From JABWBJ01 sp036507855 (lineage in GTDB: Bacteria > Gemmatimonadota > Gemmatimonadetes > Gemmatimonadales > Gemmatimonadaceae): 13,207 bases of DNA. Both the position numbers and the translations under genes were made by a program. Position 1 is the first letter of the stretch; each line of letters opens with the position of its first letter. Shown piece by piece: positions 12,242 through 13,207 of this stretch. The stretch lies in NCBI GenBank assembly GCA_036507855.1, contig DATCIJ010000142.1, positions 1-13,207 on the forward strand, in the 5' to 3' direction. The notes beneath the pieces were generated by a model. That model worked only from the letters and a program-made list of their open reading frames with translations, did not search any database and was not told where the DNA came from.

Positions 12242-12270
12242 AGGTTAGTCGCGCCGGGACGCGCTGTCAA
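12242..12270 (-). promoter_or_regulatory. Predicted sigma70-type promoter of the MATE leader, with overlapping palindrome
   Basis: On the minus strand a perfect TTGACA (12265-12270) is followed, after exactly 17 bp, by TAACCT (12242-12247), a weak -10 box with the conserved TA...T positions. The start is expected near 12235, at the base of the first leader hairpin. The -10 box lies within GACTA-GGT-TAGTC (12238-12250), a 5-bp inverted repeat flanked by GGCGC (12226-12230) and GCGCC (12251-12255), which could be an operator. Confidence 0.65.
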
Positions 12271-12417
12271 GCGCGAGGTGCGCCGGGAGACCGCCCGCCG
12301 CCGGACTGCGCCCGTGGACCTGCGCACTGATCGAAGGAAGCCCGGCCGTACTTCCCGAGCCGTCGCACCGCGTCCTACGTTCTGGCGACGCCATTCCCCC
12401 CAGAGATCGAGGCCACC
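12271..12417. other. Upstream region of the right-hand sortilin-like gene
   Basis: This GC-rich spacer lies between the MATE leader promoter (minus) and the sortilin-like gene (plus). I see no ORF of note, no repeat and no convincing plus-strand -35/-10 pair. The only supported element is GAGG at 12409-12412, the ribosome binding site of the gene that follows. Confidence 0.4.
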
Positions 12418-13207
12418 ATGAAGTACGTGTTCCGGCTCACCATTTCGTTGCTGGCGGCGTTCACTGCGGTCGCCCCTGAACCTGGCGCTCAGGGCGCCAT
12501 CCAGGCGCCTACTTCGCCCTTCGAGCGGCTGCGCTTCCGGAACATCGGTCCGGCGACGATGGGCGGACGCATCGACGACTTCGCCGTCCTCGAGAGCAAC
12601 CCGGCGGTCTACTACGTCGCCACCGCCACCGGCGGCCTCTGGAAGACGACGAACAACGGCACCACCTGGGAAGCCCAGTTCACGGATCAGGAGGTCGTCT
12701 CGATTGGCGATGTCGCGATCGCGCCCGATGACGCCAACGTCGTCTGGGTCGGCACCGGCGAGAACAACAACCGGCAGAGCGGATCGTGGGGGAACGGGAT
12801 CTACAAGTCGGCCGATGGTGGCAGGTCCTGGAAGCACATGGGGCTCACCGAATCGCGCCACATCGGCCGAATCATCGTCGATCCGGTCGATCACGATGTC
12901 ATCTACGTCGCGGCGCTCGGTGACCTCTGGGGTCCCAACCGCGAGCGTGGCGTCTACAAGTCCACGGACGGCGGTGTAACGTGGTCGGCTGCCCTTCAGA
13001 TCGACGAGAACACTGGCTCCACCGAACTGGTCATGGATCCGTCGAACAACAAGGTGCTCTACGCGGCCACGTATCAGCGTCGCCGCACGCCCTGGGGATT
13101 CAACGGCGGCGGGACCGGCAGCGCGATCTGGAAATCGAGTGACGCCGGCAGGACGTGGACGAAACTCACCGTCGGCATTCCCGAGGGCGCACTGGGTCGC
13201 ATCGGCC
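12418..13207 (+). CDS. Sortilin/VPS10-like Asp-box (BNR) propeller protein, secreted; 3' part beyond right edge
   Basis: This is the first 263 codons of a second secreted Asp-box propeller protein. The ATG at 12418 is preceded by GAGG with 5 nt spacing. The N-terminus MKYVFRLTISLLAAFTAVAP is a signal peptide ending near PGAQG. Then come RFRNIGPATMGGRIDDFAV and Asp-boxes WKTTNNGTTW, YKSADGGRSW, YKSTDGGVTW and WKSSDAGRTW. It aligns with the left-edge gene nearly without gaps over this whole part, sharing blocks such as GTGE.NNRQ, DENTG and Y.RRRT with FNGGG, and the two are identical at more than half of positions by eye. It is therefore a paralogue, in the opposite orientation. The Cys pair of the left copy (GCCFNGGG) is absent here (PWGFNGGG). 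The family is often described as glycosyl hydrolase-like, but no catalytic residues can be assigned. The gene is open at the right edge. Confidence 0.92.
   Translation, partial: MKYVFRLTISLLAAFTAVAPEPGAQGAIQAPTSPFERLRFRNIGPATMGGRIDDFAVLESNPAVYYVATATGGLWKTTNNGTTWEAQFTDQEVVSIGDVAIAPDDANVVWVGTGENNNRQSGSWGNGIYKSADGGRSWKHMGLTESRHIGRIIVDPVDHDVIYVAALGDLWGPNRERGVYKSTDGGVTWSAALQIDENTGSTELVMDPSNNKVLYAATYQRRRTPWGFNGGGTGSAIWKSSDAGRTWTKLTVGIPEGALGRIG

Noticed and set aside
11524..12243. 239-residue plus-strand open frame spanning the MATE start and its leader
   Set aside because: Antisense to the MATE gene and leader, composition dominated by Arg, Gly, His and Asp, no domain. It crosses the terminator and the promoter, which explain the region better.

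Overview
The window is high-GC DNA with strong GC bias at third codon positions. It encodes secreted Asp-box propeller proteins, an S9 prolyl oligopeptidase with Gly/Arg-rich inserts, a sulfatase and a Uma2-family protein, with short tandem-repeat elements between genes. This mix suggests a soil- or sediment-type Gemmatimonadota (Acidobacteriota is the alternative). The taxonomy is inferred from gene content and style only. I saw no rRNA, tRNA, CRISPR array, insertion sequence or phage gene.

Layout. (1) 1-960, minus: 5' part of a secreted sortilin/VPS10-like Asp-box propeller gene that leaves the left edge; its GTG start (960) is set by a GAGGAG ribosome binding site and a signal peptide. (2) 961-1276: non-coding, rich in inverted repeats. 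(3) 1277-3679, plus: a two-gene unit of an exported metallo-beta-lactamase-fold hydrolase and a secreted sulfatase, 3 nt apart. (4) 3687-4235, minus: a small secreted protein of unknown function, tail-to-tail with the sulfatase. (5) 4351-4896, plus: a Uma2/DUF820 protein that appears to be expressed from a leaderless transcript. (6) 4919-7870, minus: a large secreted S9 peptidase. (7) 7971-8570, plus: a RimJ/RimL-like GNAT acetyltransferase. (8) 8687-10270, minus: a polytopic GT39/PMT-like glycosyltransferase. (9) 10447-11982, minus: a MATE-family exporter. (10) 12418 to the right edge, plus: a second sortilin-like gene, clearly paralogous to the first.

The most interesting regulatory structure is the roughly 250-nt leader of the MATE gene on the minus strand. 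In order it holds a TTGACA-17 bp-TAACCT promoter, a 5'-terminal hairpin, a 40-codon upstream reading frame with its own AGGA site, a 14-bp intrinsic terminator hairpin followed by a T run, and then the ribosome binding site and ATG of the exporter. This is the architecture of a transcription attenuator, possibly controlled by ribosome stalling on a leader peptide.

A second structural feature is a pair of about 120-bp intergenic elements (8561-8685 and 10331-10449). Each has inverted tandem GGGAGAT arms, conserved inner boundary words (GAGATCACCTGCA and GCAGTYTATCTCA) and a different core. Both abut or supply the stop codons of neighbouring genes. The heptamer GTTAGGC/GCCTAAC also occurs seven times, five of them inside genes, in two cases through TTA leucine codons.

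As a set the genes look like a degradative and envelope neighbourhood: exported peptidase, sulfatase, hydrolase and propeller proteins, plus envelope glycosylation and export. Only the MBL-sulfatase pair is clearly co-transcribed. The rest looks like independent units on alternating strands.
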